Source: Bryobacterales bacterium
GTDB lineage: Bacteria; Acidobacteriota; Terriglobia; Bryobacterales; Bryobacteraceae
NCBI GenBank assembly: GCA_003167255.1
Contig: PMTR01000079.1
Span: 1-42,786 of the forward strand
Direction of reading: 5' to 3'
Length of the DNA: 42,786 bases
Positions 8,224-15,330 of the stretch are shown here, in pieces. Numbering within the stretch: position 1 is the stretch's first letter; each line of letters begins with the position of its first letter. Below the pieces are notes generated by a model. The model did no database searches. It saw nothing but the letters and a program-made list of their open reading frames with translations, and was not told where the DNA came from. The translations under genes and the position numbers were made by a program.

Positions 8224-8310
8224 GTGGGGTCAGGCTTTCAGCCTGCCGCCGGGCTTCTGCCCGGCGTTTCTCGGCGATCACGAAGAGCGCCTGCTGAAAG
8301 CCTGCCCCAC
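8224..8310. repeat. Palindromic intergenic repeat (GTGGGG...CCCCAC family)
   Basis: The left arm 8224-8241 and right arm 8294-8310 are complementary over 17 pairs with one bulged T. Nested inside, GCCGGGC (8248-8254) pairs with GCCCGGC (8259-8265) around TTCT. The arms contain GGCTTTCAG / CTGAAAGCC. Similar GTGGG-bounded elements occur elsewhere in this window (29454, 32542, 34530, 18649). There is no T-run, so it is a REP-like element rather than a standard terminator, although it may end transcription of the upstream gene. Confidence 0.8.
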
Positions 8311-8332
8311 CGTCACCACCGGCACTTCCCGA

Positions 8333-8360
8333 TTGACAATCGTGCTGGACGGGGTATCAT
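8333..8360 (+). promoter_or_regulatory. Sigma70-type promoter of purC
   Basis: TTGACA at 8333-8338 and TATCAT at 8355-8360 are separated by 16 bases. The -35 is a perfect consensus and the -10 matches five of six. Expected start of the RNA is near 8367, giving a leader of about 30 bases before the purC start codon. Confidence 0.7.
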
Positions 8361-8396
8361 TTGAATTACTCCCCCGATTGAAAACCTGAAGGAATC

Positions 8397-9296
8397 GTGA
8401 GCCCCACATTGAACCCTGCAATTTTGGAAACGGACTTCCCGGGCATCGAGCGTTACGGGCGCGGCAAAGTCCGTGACGTTTATAGCATCGACGGGCGCCT
8501 GCTGATTGTCGCCACCGACCGCATTTCGGCCTTCGACTACATCCTGTCAACCGGCATCCCGGACAAGGGCAAGGTGCTGACCCAGCTTTCCATCTTCTGG
8601 TTCGATTTCCTGCGCGAGCTCACGCCCACGCATTTTCTGACCGCGCAGGTGGAGGATTACCCGGAACCGCTCCGGCGTTTCCGGGACCAGTTGGAGGGCC
8701 GCTCCATGCTGGTGAAACGCGCCAATATGATCGAGATCGAGTGCGTCGCGCGCGGCTATATTTCTGGCTCCGGCTGGAAGGAGTACCGCGAGAAGGGCAC
8801 GGTTTGCGGCATCAAGCTGCCGGCCGGCCTCAAGGAAAGCGACCGGTTGCCGGAACCCATCTTCACGCCGGCCACCAAAGCGCAATCGGGCCACGATGAG
8901 AACGTTTCCTTCGAGCGCGTTTGCGAATTGGTGGGAGAAAGCCTCGCCGCGCGTCTGCGCGATCTCACACTGAACATCTATGCGCACGCGGCGCGCTACG
9001 CCGAAACCCGCGGCATCATCATCGCCGACACCAAGTTCGAATTCGGCTTTGTGGGCGACGAACTGGTTTTGGGCGACGAAGTGCTCACGCCCGATTCCTC
9101 GCGCTTCTGGCCGGCGGACACCTACAAGCCCGGCGGACCGCAATTCTCCTTCGACAAGCAATTCGTGCGGGATTACCTGGAATCGATTCGCTGGAACAAG
9201 CAGCCGCCGGCTCCAGCGTTGCCGGAAGAAGTGGCCGCCCGCACAGGCGAAAAATACCGCCAGGCTTACCGGGTGCTCACCGGTCACAGTCTATGA
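8397..9296 (+). CDS. purC: Phosphoribosylaminoimidazole-succinocarboxamide synthase
   Basis: SAICAR synthase, joining CAIR and aspartate with ATP in purine synthesis. The 299 residues match the longer family form. Visible motifs: GRGKVRDVYSIDGRLLIVAT (nucleotide-binding strand-loop), DRISAFDY, the phosphate/substrate region CVARGYISGSGWKEY, GHDENVSFE, IIADTKFEFGF, and DSSRFWPADTYKPG. All are in the expected order. The start is a GTG with AAGGA only 3 bases away, somewhat close; no better start exists before the conserved region. Preceded by a strong promoter at 8333-8360. The stop overlaps the cvpA start (ATGA), as in an operon. Confidence 0.95.
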   Translation: MSPTLNPAILETDFPGIERYGRGKVRDVYSIDGRLLIVATDRISAFDYILSTGIPDKGKVLTQLSIFWFDFLRELTPTHFLTAQVEDYPEPLRRFRDQLEGRSMLVKRANMIEIECVARGYISGSGWKEYREKGTVCGIKLPAGLKESDRLPEPIFTPATKAQSGHDENVSFERVCELVGESLAARLRDLTLNIYAHAARYAETRGIIIADTKFEFGFVGDELVLGDEVLTPDSSRFWPADTYKPGGPQFSFDKQFVRDYLESIRWNKQPPAPALPEEVAARTGEKYRQAYRVLTGHSL

Positions 9297-9883
9297 ACTG
9301 GCTGGATGCGGTGCTGGCGATCATTGTCGTGGTATCGGTGGCGGCCAGTTTCCGCAAGGGGCTCTCGCGCGAAATCATCGGATTGGCCAGCGTGGTGCTC
9401 GGCCTGGTGCTGGGTTCGTGGTTCTACGGAAACGTGGCGGCTTATCTCACCCGCTATCTCAGCTCTCGCGCGCTGGCCAACTTCGCCGGATTCCTGATCG
9501 TCTTTTGCGCCGTAGTCGTCGCGGGCGGCATCGCGAGCGCAATCGTCGGAAAGTTTCTGAAGGTGACAGGGCTCTCATTTTTCGATCACCTGCTGGGCGC
9601 GGTCTTCGGCATTGTGCGCGGAGTGTTGATCGCGGCCGCGGTGATCATGGCGGTGCTGGCGTTTGCGCCGGGCGATCCCCCCCCGCAGGCGGTGGTGAAT
9701 TCGCGCCTGGCTCCTTACGCGGCATCCACCGCCCGGATCTTCGTGGCAATGGCTCCGCGCGAACTGAAAGATGGCTTCCAAAAAACCTATGCGGAAGTTT
9801 TGGAAGCCTGGAAGCACGCGCTCGAAAAAGGCACTCATAAGCCTCCTGGAACGGATAAGGGAAAAGATGAAAAACGAATTTGA
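9293..9883 (+). CDS. cvpA: CvpA family membrane protein
   Basis: A 196-residue inner-membrane protein with four hydrophobic segments (about 5-25, 28-48, 62-85, 100-122) and the family start MNWLDAVLAIIVVVSVAASF followed by RKGLSREIIGLAS. The CvpA family is linked to purine gene regions and to envelope homeostasis; the colicin V export role from which it was named does not apply in general. It begins at an ATG overlapping the purC stop, fitting the frequent purine-operon link. A hydrophilic, Lys-rich tail of about 60 residues follows the last membrane segment. Its 3' end overlaps the Fis-type gene by 17 bases. Confidence 0.88.
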   Translation: MNWLDAVLAIIVVVSVAASFRKGLSREIIGLASVVLGLVLGSWFYGNVAAYLTRYLSSRALANFAGFLIVFCAVVVAGGIASAIVGKFLKVTGLSFFDHLLGAVFGIVRGVLIAAAVIMAVLAFAPGDPPPQAVVNSRLAPYAASTARIFVAMAPRELKDGFQKTYAEVLEAWKHALEKGTHKPPGTDKGKDEKRI

Positions 9884-10142
9884 TCGACTCGTGGAGCATC
9901 TCTTGAGCAGCAATATCCTGCTGGAAGAAGCTGTCGAGATCCTGGAGCGAAGGATGATTCAAGCCGCGCTCGAGCGTACCGGAGGCAAACAGACGGCCGC
10001 CAGCAAGCTGCTCGGCATCCATCGCAACACGCTGCAGCGGAAAATCGTCGAGTACGAGTTGGGCACCGGCCGCCCGCGCGCACGCCGCAAGCCGCCCACC
10101 CGCGCGGGCCGCGTCCAGAAACGGAACACTGGCGCCGCGTGA
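9867..10142 (+). CDS. Fis-type helix-turn-helix protein (91 aa)
   Basis: Starts at ATG 9867 with AAGGGAAAAG just upstream; the open frame extends further back, but that part is the cvpA gene read out of phase. Residues about 20-55 (LEEAVEILERRMIQAALERT, GGKQTAASKLLGIHRNTLQRKI) are a classic Fis/NtrC C-terminal HTH_8 domain. The rest of an NtrC protein (receiver, AAA+) is absent, so this is a stand-alone DNA-binding protein. The tail is basic (RPRARRKPPTRAGRVQKR), adding nonspecific DNA contact. It overlaps cvpA upstream and gph downstream (GTGA), so it is co-translated in the purC run. Targets are unknown; a nucleoid-type role is likely. Confidence 0.82.
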   Translation: MKNEFDRLVEHLLSSNILLEEAVEILERRMIQAALERTGGKQTAASKLLGIHRNTLQRKIVEYELGTGRPRARRKPPTRAGRVQKRNTGAA

Positions 10143-10795
10143 GCATCCAGCTTGTGATCTTCGATCTTGACGGCACGCTGATCGATTCCCGTCTGGACCT
10201 GGCCAACGCCGTCAACGCTACGCGCGCCAATGTGGGGCTGGGACCGCTCGACAATGCGCGCGTGTACTCTTACGTGGGCAACGGCGCTCCGGAACTGATC
10301 CGGCGCTCGCTGGGAAATGCGGCGGGCGATGCCGAAATCTCGAGCGCAACCAAGTTTTTCCTGGCCTACTACCGCGCCCACGTGCTGGACTCGACCACGC
10401 TCTTCCCCGGCGTTAAGGAATCGCTCGAACGCCTGCATCACGCGGGCAAGCGCATGGCGGTGTTGACCAACAAACCGGAAGGTATGAGCCGTGCGATCGT
10501 GGAGGGCCTGGGTACCTTCGGCTATTTCTTCCGCGTCTACGGCGGCGACAGCCTGGAAACCAGGAAGCCCGATCCGATGGGGGTCGCGGCGCTCATGAAG
10601 GAGGCGGGTTCGACCCGCGCCACCACCGTGATGGTAGGCGATAGTTCCGTCGACGTTGTGACTGCGCGCAACGCAGGCATCGCCTGCTGCGCGGTGACCT
10701 ATGGATTCCAGCCCGAGACTCTGGCCGATCCGGCGCCCGACCTGCTGGTGGACCATATGGAACAGGTGGTGGAGTGGATCTTGAGCCGGCCTTGA
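10139..10795 (+). CDS. gph: HAD-family phosphoglycolate phosphatase-like hydrolase
   Basis: A 218-residue haloacid-dehalogenase hydrolase. Motif I is FDLDGTLIDS with the nucleophile Asp, motif II is VLTNKPE, motif III is the Lys in ETRKPDP, motif IV is MVGDSSVDVVTARNAG. A helical cap lies between motifs I and II. The pattern fits phosphoglycolate phosphatase (salvage of 2-phosphoglycolate from DNA repair), but related HAD enzymes cannot be ruled out. It starts with GTG in a four-base overlap (GTGA) with the Fis-type gene, typical of translational coupling. It ends the purC-cvpA-fis-gph run and is followed by a palindromic repeat. Confidence 0.85.
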   Translation: MSIQLVIFDLDGTLIDSRLDLANAVNATRANVGLGPLDNARVYSYVGNGAPELIRRSLGNAAGDAEISSATKFFLAYYRAHVLDSTTLFPGVKESLERLHHAGKRMAVLTNKPEGMSRAIVEGLGTFGYFFRVYGGDSLETRKPDPMGVAALMKEAGSTRATTVMVGDSSVDVVTARNAGIACCAVTYGFQPETLADPAPDLLVDHMEQVVEWILSRP

Positions 10796-10808
10796 GGGGA
10801 CTCCCCTC

Positions 10809-10926
10809 AGAGACGCGACCGTAAGGGAGCGTTTGGCACCCACGTCTAATTGATAGCAGGCATCGGTGATCGGGTAAGTCACGGACTGTCACCCCAATTC
10901 GGACGCTCCCTTACCGTCGCGTCTCT
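10809..10926. repeat. Long inverted repeat of the CGACCGTRAGGGAGCG family
   Basis: Two 24-base arms, 10809-10832 and 10903-10926, are complementary with one mismatch and enclose 70 bases. The core GCGACCGTAAGGGAGCG recurs as GCGACCGTGAGGGAGCG at 28286-28366 and as a variant at 22070-22106, so it is a dispersed repeat family. It lies between gph and the potassium-channel gene and could be a large hairpin in RNA from either side. Confidence 0.85.
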
Positions 10927-10970
10927 GCTTGAAGTAATCGTTCCCGCTATACTTGGTCCAGACGCACCCG

Positions 10971-11984
10971 ATGACGCGGCTGACGCGGCGGTTTCTCTAC
11001 ATTCTGGTGGCAATCGGGACGACGCTCCTGATCGGAACGGTCGGCTTCTCCCTCATCGGCGGCTACCACCCGTTCGATGCCTTCTACATCACCCTCACCA
11101 CCATGACCACGGTGGGTTACGGAGATTCCTTCACGCGGGCCGGGCGAATTTTCAACACATTCCTCATCATCATTGGCGTGACCACCATCTTCATCGCGAT
11201 GGGGGCCATGACCCAGACCATCATCGAACTCGAATTCGGCGATGCCCTCGGCAAACGGCGGAACAAACGCATGATCGACAAGCTCAAAGATCACTTCATC
11301 ATCTGCGGCTACGGGCGCGTGGGACGCGGCGCGGCCGCGGAACTGCAGCACGAGGGCGTCCCCTTCGTCGTGGTGGATATCGACCCGGAGCGCGTGGAAC
11401 CGGCCATCCTGGCCGGAATGCTGGCGGTGGCGGCCGATTCCACCCGCGACGAGACGCTGCGGCAGGTGGGCATCGACCGCGCCCGCGGCCTGGTGGCGGC
11501 GCTGTCCACGGACGCCGACAACCTCTTCGTCCTGCTCTCGGCCAAGGGCCTAAACCCAAAAATCTACGTGGCAACCCGCGCCGCCGAGGAAGGCGCCGAG
11601 GAGAAAATGCGGCGGGCCGGCGCCGATGCGGTATTCGCCCCGTACTCCATCACCGGTCACCGGCTGGCGCAATCCCTGCTCCGCCCGCACGTGGTGCAGT
11701 TTCTGGATTTCACCACCAACGACATCGGCATGGACATCAGCATCGAACAGGTGCGCGTCTCGGAAGCGAGTGAAGTGGTCTCCAAGACCATCCGCGAGAT
11801 GCAATTGCGCCGCAACATGGGAGTGATCGTGATGGCCATCCGCCGCGGCGACGGCCGCATGCTCTTCAACCCCCCCGCCGACACCGCCGTGGAAGCGGGC
11901 GACTTCCTGATCGTGATGGGACGGCAAGACGACCTCACCACGCTCGAAACGCTGCTGGCCGATCCGCGCGGAGCGCGCCGGTAG
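10971..11984 (+). CDS. Potassium channel with RCK (TrkA-N/TrkA-C) domains
   Basis: A 337-residue channel subunit. Two membrane helices (about 5-28 and 60-83) flank a pore helix and the selectivity filter TTVGYGD, the hallmark of potassium channels. The cytoplasmic RCK domain starts FIICGYGRVGRGAAAEL, a Rossmann nucleotide-binding motif, followed by VVVDIDPER and ADSTRDETL; a TrkA-C domain covers about 255-335. RCK domains gate the pore on ligand binding. ATG 10971 is chosen; an in-frame TTG at 10953 is possible. A -10-like TATACT lies at 10948-10953 but no good -35 is at the right distance. The last 414 bases are duplicated at 14869-15282, where a broken second copy lies. Confidence 0.92.
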   Translation: MTRLTRRFLYILVAIGTTLLIGTVGFSLIGGYHPFDAFYITLTTMTTVGYGDSFTRAGRIFNTFLIIIGVTTIFIAMGAMTQTIIELEFGDALGKRRNKRMIDKLKDHFIICGYGRVGRGAAAELQHEGVPFVVVDIDPERVEPAILAGMLAVAADSTRDETLRQVGIDRARGLVAALSTDADNLFVLLSAKGLNPKIYVATRAAEEGAEEKMRRAGADAVFAPYSITGHRLAQSLLRPHVVQFLDFTTNDIGMDISIEQVRVSEASEVVSKTIREMQLRRNMGVIVMAIRRGDGRMLFNPPADTAVEAGDFLIVMGRQDDLTTLETLLADPRGARR

Positions 11985-12021
11985 CACTGAACTATCGACC
12001 GATATTGTTTTGATTTTTTTC

Positions 12022-12051
12022 TTGACTTCGGCGCCGGGGGGGGGGCATAAT
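12022..12051 (+). promoter_or_regulatory. Near-consensus promoter with a ten-G run in its spacer
   Basis: TTGACT (12022-12027) and CATAAT (12046-12051) are 18 bases apart; each matches the sigma70 consensus at five of six positions. The spacer ends in an uninterrupted run of ten G at 12036-12045. Loss or gain of a G would change the spacing to 17 or 19, a known way of switching promoter strength. It drives the cassette starting at 12209. Promoter identity is well supported by sequence; phase variation is inference. Confidence 0.72.
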
Positions 12052-12057
12052 CCGAAT

Positions 12058-12208
12058 TGTCAAGTACTGGAAGTTCTAGGAGTCCTAATATCATAACAGG
12101 GACATGGCCCTAGGCTTCGGCCGTTTTATTCGGCCGTTGAAATATTAGACAGAGGTGCCGCCTCTATTTCGCGCTTCTGCGTCATGTGGCAGCAAGGGAG
12201 ATGAGTAC
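12058..12208 (+). ncRNA. Structured 5' leader of the thioredoxin/knottin cassette
   Basis: About 150 bases lie between the predicted RNA start and the first codon. CTAATAT (12085-12091) pairs with ATATTAG (12142-12148), closing a domain that contains the hairpin CGGCCG (12118-12123) / CGGCCG (12131-12136). Next, AGAGG (12151-12155) pairs with CCTCT (12161-12165). A weaker CTGC/GCAG pair precedes the ribosome site AAGGGAG (12194-12200). The layout suits a cis-regulatory RNA, but it matches no riboswitch class that I can name. Confidence 0.4.
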
Positions 12209-12727
12209 ATGAACCTACCGAGTAAGATCGAAACAGCCGCAAACATCGCCACCATCGGCGTGGCGGTTTTGCTATCGGCCGTCCTGGTCAAGGCCTATCT
12301 CTTGCCGGCGCCGTCGTCGCGTGTTCCGCCCGCCGTGGCGGCCACGTCAGTTGGCACCAGCCTCAAGCGCCAGCTTCCTGGAGTCGATTGGGGCAAGAAT
12401 GGCCGGACGCTCGTCCTGGCTATCTCCACCCAGTGCCACTTCTGCAAAGACAGCACGCCATTCTACCGCAAGCTGCAAGAGCAGGTGGGGAAGAGCCTGA
12501 AGACGGTGGCCGTGCTGCCTCAACCGGTCCCCGAATCGGAGCAGTATCTGAGCGGCGAGGGCGTACATGTGGATCAGGTCAAACAGGCTACGATGTCGGG
12601 CCTCGGGGTCCGTGGGACGCCCACCATGCTCTTGGTGAATGGTGCCGGAGTCGTAACCAAGATATGGGTTGGAAAAATCCAGCCTGAGCAGGAGCAGCAG
12701 GTGCTGACTGCTCTGCGGAAAGGATAA
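12209..12727 (+). CDS. Membrane-anchored thioredoxin-fold protein, DsbA/TlpA-like
   Basis: A 172-residue protein. The ATG at 12209 is 8 bases after AAGGGAG; the longer frame from 12155 is rejected because it would bury this site. Residues about 10-30 are a membrane anchor or uncleaved signal. The periplasmic domain has the redox pair in STQCHFCKDSTPF and the cis-proline motif RGTPTMLLV about 95 residues later, both hallmarks of thioredoxin-fold thiol oxidoreductases. The CHFC dipeptide is unusual and, like the DsbA CPHC, has a His between the cysteines. It is the first gene of a three-gene cassette whose last product has 32 cysteines, so an oxidase or isomerase role for that substrate is a reasonable inference. 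A reductase role is also possible. Confidence 0.82.
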   Translation: MNLPSKIETAANIATIGVAVLLSAVLVKAYLLPAPSSRVPPAVAATSVGTSLKRQLPGVDWGKNGRTLVLAISTQCHFCKDSTPFYRKLQEQVGKSLKTVAVLPQPVPESEQYLSGEGVHVDQVKQATMSGLGVRGTPTMLLVNGAGVVTKIWVGKIQPEQEQQVLTALRKG

Positions 12728-12731
12728 TTGT

Positions 12732-13469
12732 ATGTTCAAACGGCTGAAAGTAATTGGCGGGGGCGTCCTGGCGTTTTCGGTTCTCCTCATTTTGGCTGCC
12801 CAGTACGTCAAAGCGCAAGCTGCACGGGCACAGACGCAGAGGCAAGTTCAGTTTCACATCGCGACCAGGATCGAGCCGGTGGTTGTTACCAAGATCACTC
12901 TCGGGAACGTTGCGGTGCAGCCGGGCCGTTTCATCAAAACGGTGGGAACGCCCACCGATCCTGTCACACCGTTCTGGGCGGATGACGATTGGGTTCAGAA
13001 CCTTACCGTTTACCTCCTCAATCGGACCAATCAAACCATTGTCTATTCGTCGGTCTATTTTAGTTTTCCCGAAACTTCGGATTTGCTTACCCACTCCCGT
13101 GCTGTCTTCCCACTGACCCTCGGCCGCATACCTCCATCGGTCACTGTTGACATGAACGGTAAGGCAGTGCGGCAACGACCAGAGTCGCAACCGATTTTGT
13201 TCAGGCCGGGGCAGACGATGGCGATCCACCTGGGCGATTACATTGACCAGATCAAGACTGATGTCGAGTCTGTCAAACCGCTCGCAGCGCTAACAACGGT
13301 GGAAGTGGGCTTCGGCCGCTTCTTCTTCGCCGATGGAATGCAGTGGAATGGCGGATATAGGGTTCTCGATCCGCAGAGTTCCAATTGGCGGCGGATGGGT
13401 CCGGACTACTTCCCCGGGGATATGGATGGGCGCTGGCCGGGCCGGACTGGCTGGATCGACCAGCAATGA
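12732..13469 (+). CDS. Exported protein of unknown function in the knottin cassette (245 aa)
   Basis: Starts 4 bases after the thioredoxin-fold gene, with AAGGA in that gene's last codons. Residues about 8-28 (GGGVLAFSVLLILAAQYVKA) form a signal peptide or single membrane anchor. The rest (about 220 residues) is soluble, beta-rich in appearance and has no cysteine at all, in sharp contrast to the next gene. Phrases such as NLTVYLLNRTNQTIVYSSVY suggest an immunoglobulin-like beta sandwich. The end is rich in Trp and Gly (NGGYRVLDP, DMDGRWPGRTGW). I recognise no family. Position between an oxidoreductase and its likely substrate suggests a chaperone, immunity or surface-partner role, but nothing in the sequence proves this. 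Confidence 0.75.
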   Translation: MFKRLKVIGGGVLAFSVLLILAAQYVKAQAARAQTQRQVQFHIATRIEPVVVTKITLGNVAVQPGRFIKTVGTPTDPVTPFWADDDWVQNLTVYLLNRTNQTIVYSSVYFSFPETSDLLTHSRAVFPLTLGRIPPSVTVDMNGKAVRQRPESQPILFRPGQTMAIHLGDYIDQIKTDVESVKPLAALTTVEVGFGRFFFADGMQWNGGYRVLDPQSSNWRRMGPDYFPGDMDGRWPGRTGWIDQQ

Positions 13470-13489
13470 GCTGATAAGGGAGGAAAGCG

Positions 13490-14775
13490 ATGAAGAGATT
13501 CCTGAGAGCTTTGGTACTGACCGGAGGTGTCCTCCTGCTCCTCCAGGGAACGCGAACGCGTGGAACCGCGCAAGTAGGGACTCTCCCAACAATACCCCCA
13601 CTTGCTGCGACCCGAACTCCACCACAACAATACCTTCTTTCGAATCGCCTTGCGGCAACTGTAGTCAAGGTCCGGGTGGGGCAACGGACGGTGGCGCGTG
13701 TAGCTACGGTGCATCTGATGAACTCGCGGGACCTTGCGATGGGTCTACTGGCAACCAGAACGTGTGGAATTCGTATAATTACGGCTGCCAACAAGGCGAC
13801 TTTAATAACTGTTCCACTGGCGACAGTTGCTCCACCACCTACACCCTTACTTATTGGGCAACCGATCCTGCCAACTGTACCACGACACCAACCTGCTCCA
13901 GCACTGGCATGTCGTGCAACACCACTAACGACTGCTGCAGTGGCCTGCAATGCCTTGGGCGAACCTGCCAATCGTGTTCGCAAAGCTATGGACAAAGTTG
14001 CATACCTTCCGGCGGCTCTCAGGCCTGCGGGACCAGGATCTGCGATGGTTCATGTAACGCCGAATGTAGCTACGACTCGCAATGCTGGCAGGGAGAGCAG
14101 GAGGGTACCTGTGTCAGCGGTTGCTGCCAGTTTTCTGGCGGCGGCGATTGCACTGGCCAAGGCGGCTCATGTAGCACCGACAGCGACTGTTGCACCGGCG
14201 ATTGCTTTTGGGGGTCGTGCAGCTTCGACGAAGACCCGATTATCGTTGACCTGAGCGGCGCCGGCTTCCGACTCACGGGCGTCCAGAACGGCGTTCAGTT
14301 CGATTTCTTCGGCAAGGGGCGTCTGCTTCAGATGGCGTGGACCGTTGCCGGCGCCAACGAGGGCTGGCTCGCGCTGGACCGGAACGGCAACGGACGAATC
14401 GACAACGGCAGCGAACTGTTCAGCAACCTGACACCGCAGCCGCAGTCAGGGCCGAAGCTTGGCTTCCGGGCGCTGGCGGTTTACGATCAGCCAGCGAACG
14501 GCGGAAACGGCGACGGCGTGATCGACCGGAGGGACGCGGTGTTTCCGAAGCTGCTCGTCTGGGTAGATAAGAACCACAATGGCGTTTCCGAACCGGGCGA
14601 GCTGCTGACCATGCAGCAGGCGGGGATCCACTCGATCTCGCTCGCTTACACGCTCTCGAGCTGGGTGGACGCTTACGGGAACCAATTCCGCTACCGCGGC
14701 AAGATCGCTTTCAAGAATGGCGTGCCCGCGGGTGACCAATACGTCTACGACGTTCTCTTGGGTACGGCAAAGTAA
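13490..14775 (+). CDS. Secreted Cys-rich protein with two knottin-like motifs and EF-hand-like loops; frameshift near its start
   Basis: GGGAGG (13478-13483) precedes ATG 13490, which opens a signal peptide (MKRFLRALVLTGGVLLLLQG). The Cys-rich body is in another frame from about 13550 (NANAWNRASRDS...) to the stop at 14775; the offset equals a one-base deletion near 13540-13560, so as written the two parts are not joined. The body has 32 Cys in about 220 residues. Two segments fit the inhibitor-cystine-knot spacing: C-X6-C-X5-CC-X4-C-X4-C at 13894-13968 and C-X6-C-X5-CC-X3-C-X4-C at 14149-14220. The last 180 residues have no Cys and hold three Asp-rich loops (DRNGNGRIDNGSE, NGDGVIDRRD, DKNHNGVSEPGE) like EF-hand/dockerin calcium sites. 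Possibly a surface adhesin, toxin or inhibitor. The shift may be an error, a mutation or a recoding site. Confidence 0.72.
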
Positions 14776-14784
14776 CTTCCCGCG

Positions 14785-14810
14785 CGGGGCCGTTCTTCGG
14801 GATGGCCCCG
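14785..14810 (+). terminator. Hairpin after the knottin cassette
   Basis: CGGGGCC (14785-14791) pairs with GGCCCCG (14804-14810) around a 12-base loop, 10 bases after the stop codon. No T-run follows, so it is at best a weak or factor-dependent terminator. Confidence 0.4.
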
Positions 14811-15282
14811 CACATCCTCATCGTCCTGACAACCATGACCACGGTGGGTTACGGAGATACCTTCTCGCGCAACCCGCGCCGCCGAAGAAGGCGCCGAGGA
14901 GAAAATGCGGCGGGCCGGCGCCGACGCGGTCTTCGCCCCCTACTCCATCACCGGTCACCGCCTGGCGCAATCTCTGCTCCGCCCGCACGTGGTGCAGTTT
15001 CTGGATTTCACCACCAACGACATCGGCATGGACATCAGCATCGAACAGGTGCGCGTCTCGGAAGCGAGTGAAGTGGTCTCCAAGACCATCCGCGAGATGC
15101 AATTGCGCCGCAACATGGGAGTGATCGTGATGGCCATCCGCCGCGGCGACGGCCGCATGCTCTTCAACCCCCCCGCCGACACCGCCGTGGAAGCGGGCGA
15201 CTTCCTGATCGTGATGGGGCGGCACGACGACCTCACCACGCTCGAAACGCTGCTGGCCGATCCGCGCGGAGCGCGCCGGTAG
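14802..15282 (+). pseudogene. Truncated second copy of the potassium-channel gene
   Basis: Bases about 14822-14868 encode the pore filter (LTTMTTVGYGDTFSR) and then jump directly to sequence matching 11571 onward of the intact channel; about 440 bases covering the second helix and the RCK nucleotide-binding domain are missing. The pore piece and the 3' piece are in different frames, so no channel can be made. The 3' part, open from ATG 14905 to 15282 (125 codons), could still give a free TrkA-C-like fragment. The 3' part differs from the intact gene at 8 of 414 positions, 7 of them silent, which suggests it was coding until recently or is kept similar by gene conversion. Confidence 0.85.
14869..15282 (+). 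repeat. 414-bp direct repeat of 11571-11984, about 98% identical
   Basis: The segment equals the 3' end of the intact channel gene at a constant offset of 3298 bases, with 8 substitutions and no gaps. Identity ends exactly at the stop codon and starts abruptly at 14869. With the first copy it brackets the knottin cassette (11985-14868). Recombination between the copies would delete the cassette and leave one channel gene end. Confidence 0.9.
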
Positions 15283-15330
15283 CCCGGTCGCAAGCTATAA
15301 TGGGCTTCGGCCGGCATCCCGGCTGTTCAT

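Noticed and set aside
12058-12208. Assignment of the leader to a lysine or cyclic di-GMP riboswitch
   Set aside because: An AGAGGTGC-like opening is only superficially similar; the conserved cores of those classes are not present.
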